From contig NC_135561.1 in the NCBI RefSeq assembly GCF_964340395.1, forward strand, positions 14,535,461 to 14,590,460: a stretch of 55,000 nt of DNA. Direction: 5' to 3'. Below the pieces are notes generated by a model that saw only the letters and a program-made list of their open reading frames with translations, was not told the origin of the DNA and did not search any database. This document shows, piece by piece, positions 52,472 through 55,000 of the stretch; position 1 is the first letter of the stretch, and each line of letters begins with the position of its first letter. Both the position numbers and the translations under genes were made by a program. This DNA is from Glandiceps talaboti (Eukaryota; Hemichordata; Enteropneusta; Spengelidae).

Positions 52472-53832
52472 TACACTTTTTGTCATAAAACCTTAGCATT
52501 TGGGTGTGTGAGACACACACAATTCTTGTTTGAGACACACACAATCCTTGTTTGAGACACACTGAATCCTGGTCAAAAGAGCTTTTTAGCATTTGACGTT
52601 TTATGAAACAATTTACTCTAAAAACAGAACACATCAAAAGATGCGTTAGTCGGAGGTGACTTCTTCAAAGCATCCTGCTTTACAAACTGTTACACTTTCG
52701 TGTGGTGTCTAAGACACACTAACTTCTGGTCTGTCGAACAGAGTAAATTGTTGACATTAAGTCCCAAATGCTAAGCATTTATGACCATCAAAAGATGCCG
52801 CTTTTTCGCGCTTTTAACGTTGATGAAGAGAGCGCTCGAGCAGTCAGTAGACGTCTACTACGCGATGTCCCGTGTTTTCGGTGACCATCCCGCTTTCCAC
52901 TGATGATGTTTCTCGTGTCTCCTTTCTAACCCCTCTCTCGCTGTGTCTTTTTGTAGAGTATGTACGTCCAGTATCTACATCAAATTTTAAAAAGTGGTGT
53001 ATACTATGATACGCTCAAACTTCAATGATTCTTCATCCAAATTAGATGGTACTCTGCCGTGATAGTAGTCCTGCTTGCATACCGAGTAAGTCGTCCCTTG
53101 AGCGAAACGCGTTCATCGTCTGCGAGCATGACTACCGTAAAAGTGACTCTTCAGAATCACAATATCACGATTTACGACCTGTTTTCTTAGTCGCGGTCCA
53201 ATGGATGTTTCGCATCTCGTCGGCCATCTAGGTCTGTGGAATCATAAAAACTAGGGGGTACTTTTTCAGATCACCCTCCGAGAATATGGGTACGATGCCC
53301 CATTTCTACTCTCTCTCTTTCTCTCCCCGATCGAGCGACTGCCACCGCTGGGGCGTCGGAGAGTCAGAATTGTACGGAGTGTTGGTCACCGAAAACACCC
53401 GTCGTGTAGACTCCCCGAACTCTCAATCCGTGTTGACGGCCCTTTGATGTGTGCTGTTTTAGAGTAAATTGTTGCAGAACATCCCCAAATGCTAAGGTCT
53501 TATGACCAGGATTCAGTGTGTTTCGAACACCTCAATTCTGGTCATAAGACCTTAGCATTTGGTTGTTTTCTGCAACAATTTACTCTAAAACAGAAGACAT
53601 CAAGGGTTCCGTCAAATGTTGATGCAGACACAAGTTGGTGTGGTTTCGACTGGAGTGTTTGTTTTGTCGCCTGGAACTGACGCATCTTTTGATGTGTCCA
53701 GTTTTTAGAGTAAATTGTTGCACAAAACGGCAAATGCTAAACTCTTTTGACCAGGGTTGTGTGTATTTCGAACAAGAATTGTGTGTGTCTCAAACACCTA
53801 AATACTAAGTTTTTATGACAAAAAGTGTATGT
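52468..53832. mobile_element. ~1.36-kb element with long modular inverted ends
   Basis: The left end (~52468-52650) holds ACACTTTTTGTCATAAAACC, TTAGCATTTGGGTG, repeated GAGACACACACAAT units, GGTCAAAAGAGCTTTTTAGC, CAATTTACTCTAAAAAC and ACATCAAAAGATGCG. The right end (53681-53832) is its inverse. Two extra internal copies of the modules lie at ~52700-52795 and, as a palindrome, at 53459-53593. A second inner inverted pair, GTGTTTTCGGTGACCA (52872-52888) and TGGTCACCGAAAACAC (53384-53400), brackets a more GC-rich ~500-bp core with no clear frame. Microsatellites abut both ends: (CA)n left, (CATA)n right. Confidence 0.75.
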
Positions 53833-53925
53833 ATACATACATACATACATACATACATACATACATACGCACTCACGCACACACACACACATACGCACGT
53901 ATATATACATACATACATACATAGT
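53827..53925. repeat. (CATA)n / (CA)n microsatellite
   Basis: CATA units, then CGCACTCACGCACACACAC and more CATA. It begins at the right end of the preceding element. Confidence 0.95.
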
Positions 53926-53929
53926 TACA

Positions 53930-55000
53930 TGATATGTGACGTGTTAGGCCTCCATTTTGAAAGATACGTGAGTAGTCATATTTTTTCTGTTTCTTTCTTT
54001 TAAGCAACATTACAATATTATTGATGTATAATGTTTGGTAAATCTAATTTATTTCATTTGAATCACACAGAACAAGTAATGATTTTTATTATTAGTTAAT
54101 GTGTAATATCAATATGATGGACCATTGTGAAGTGACCAAAAATCCACAACTCGAAAAAAAATTCGAACAGCAAATTTAATAAACAAGCATATTGGAGGCT
54201 TAAGTCGAGCAGGTGTTACTGAAATAGGAAATGATAGGAAATTATGTAACAGACGAAATTTCCTGTTGAGAAGGGCTTCAATTTGACGATCACTTTGAGG
54301 ATGAGAACTGGAAGTGTGATAAGGGCCTTTAAGATATCTGTGTACATGGACGTTTGCTCTATAGAACATCTTACTGAAGTGTCTCCACAGAATGGTCAAT
54401 TATCTTATCAGCGTGAATAACAGGGAAGTACTTCTTCCATAGATTGAAATAGTTTATTGACATGGTTTTTAATTTATCACACCTATACCTGCTGTCGATA
54501 TATTTGCATATGAATAGAATGGACACCGGATGTCAATCATTACGTCACGCGTCATTCATCAGAAAATTAAAAAAAATATATGTGTCAATAAAACACAAAG
54601 ACAAGTCAACTTTCAAATGTGTATATTTTGTAGAAACAAATCTTAGAGTGTATATTTTAAGAATACACACTAGCTCCAATATGATGAAAAATTTTATGAA
54701 ACATTTTGGTCAGATATAATGACTTGTAATATTGATGTATTGGTTCTGCCTAATACATCAATGTAATGTATCGTACACCCTGAACAGCATTGAATCACCT
54801 GTGGGTATTATGGTACAGAAAACCCTATCAAATTGATTTTTTGGGGGTCCGCATTTAAAAATCAGCGATCCTAGTGTGATTAGCAGTTCACCCTTTTGCT
54901 GTAGTACTTCTGGATACAATCGACCCCTAGTTAACCATAGACCTTTAGGTTAGGGATTAACATGTACTCTGTCTGAGTATGGGTATTTCAAACAATTTTC
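53930..55000. other. No gene recognised
   Basis: AT-rich. Open frames at 54109-54399 (-) and 54462-54719 (+) have no recognisable domain, and no splice-supported exon was seen. Confidence 0.35.

Overview
This is AT-rich eukaryotic DNA. Genes have GT-AG introns of about 0.5-1.7 kb and there is very heavy repeat content. The window most likely comes from a marine invertebrate. A deuterostome such as a hemichordate or lancelet, or a mollusc, would fit the animal class A GPCR, the Rex1/Babar-like and CR1/L2-like LINEs and the ZNF862-like hAT relic. The species cannot be fixed from sequence alone.

Four host gene models are supported. (1) Positions 652-8581, + strand: the last eight exons of a sodium-dependent (NSS/SLC6-superfamily) transporter whose TM6 reads QNAWDTG, a variant I associate with bacterial members. 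Its 5' part lies before the window. (2) Positions 19950-15988, - strand: the first five coding exons of a charged, probably coiled-coil protein I do not recognise; its end was not found. (3) Positions 30080-31243, + strand: an intronless orphan class A (rhodopsin-like) GPCR of 387 residues. (4) Positions 48551-48610, + strand: a candidate first exon encoding an acidic dileucine sorting signal; the rest of that gene is not visible here.

Most of the remainder is mobile or repetitive DNA. Protein-coding relics are a hAT/ZNF862-like pseudogene (24.9-25.7 kb, -), a CR1/L2-like LINE (27.2-28.8 kb, -), a Rex1/Babar-like LINE (33.2-35.6 kb, +) with a MITE inserted in it, a 5'-truncated LINE with an (AAC)n tail (38.5-39.3 kb, -) flanked by ~180-bp direct repeats, and another LINE 3' fragment (44.1-44.5 kb, +).

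Non-autonomous families found by comparing the window with itself: an AGGCC-ended MITE with four copies; a ~300-370-bp foldback with five copies; a MITE whose terminal repeat has expanded into a 44-bp tandem array; a 1.44-kb nearly perfect foldback at 42.1-43.5 kb with hairpins nested in each arm and ends abutting TTAA; and a ~1.36-kb element at 52.5-53.8 kb with long modular inverted ends. Long complex microsatellites occur throughout.

The host genes show no sign of working together. The structural interest lies in the foldbacks, the nested insertions and the unusually long duplication around one LINE.
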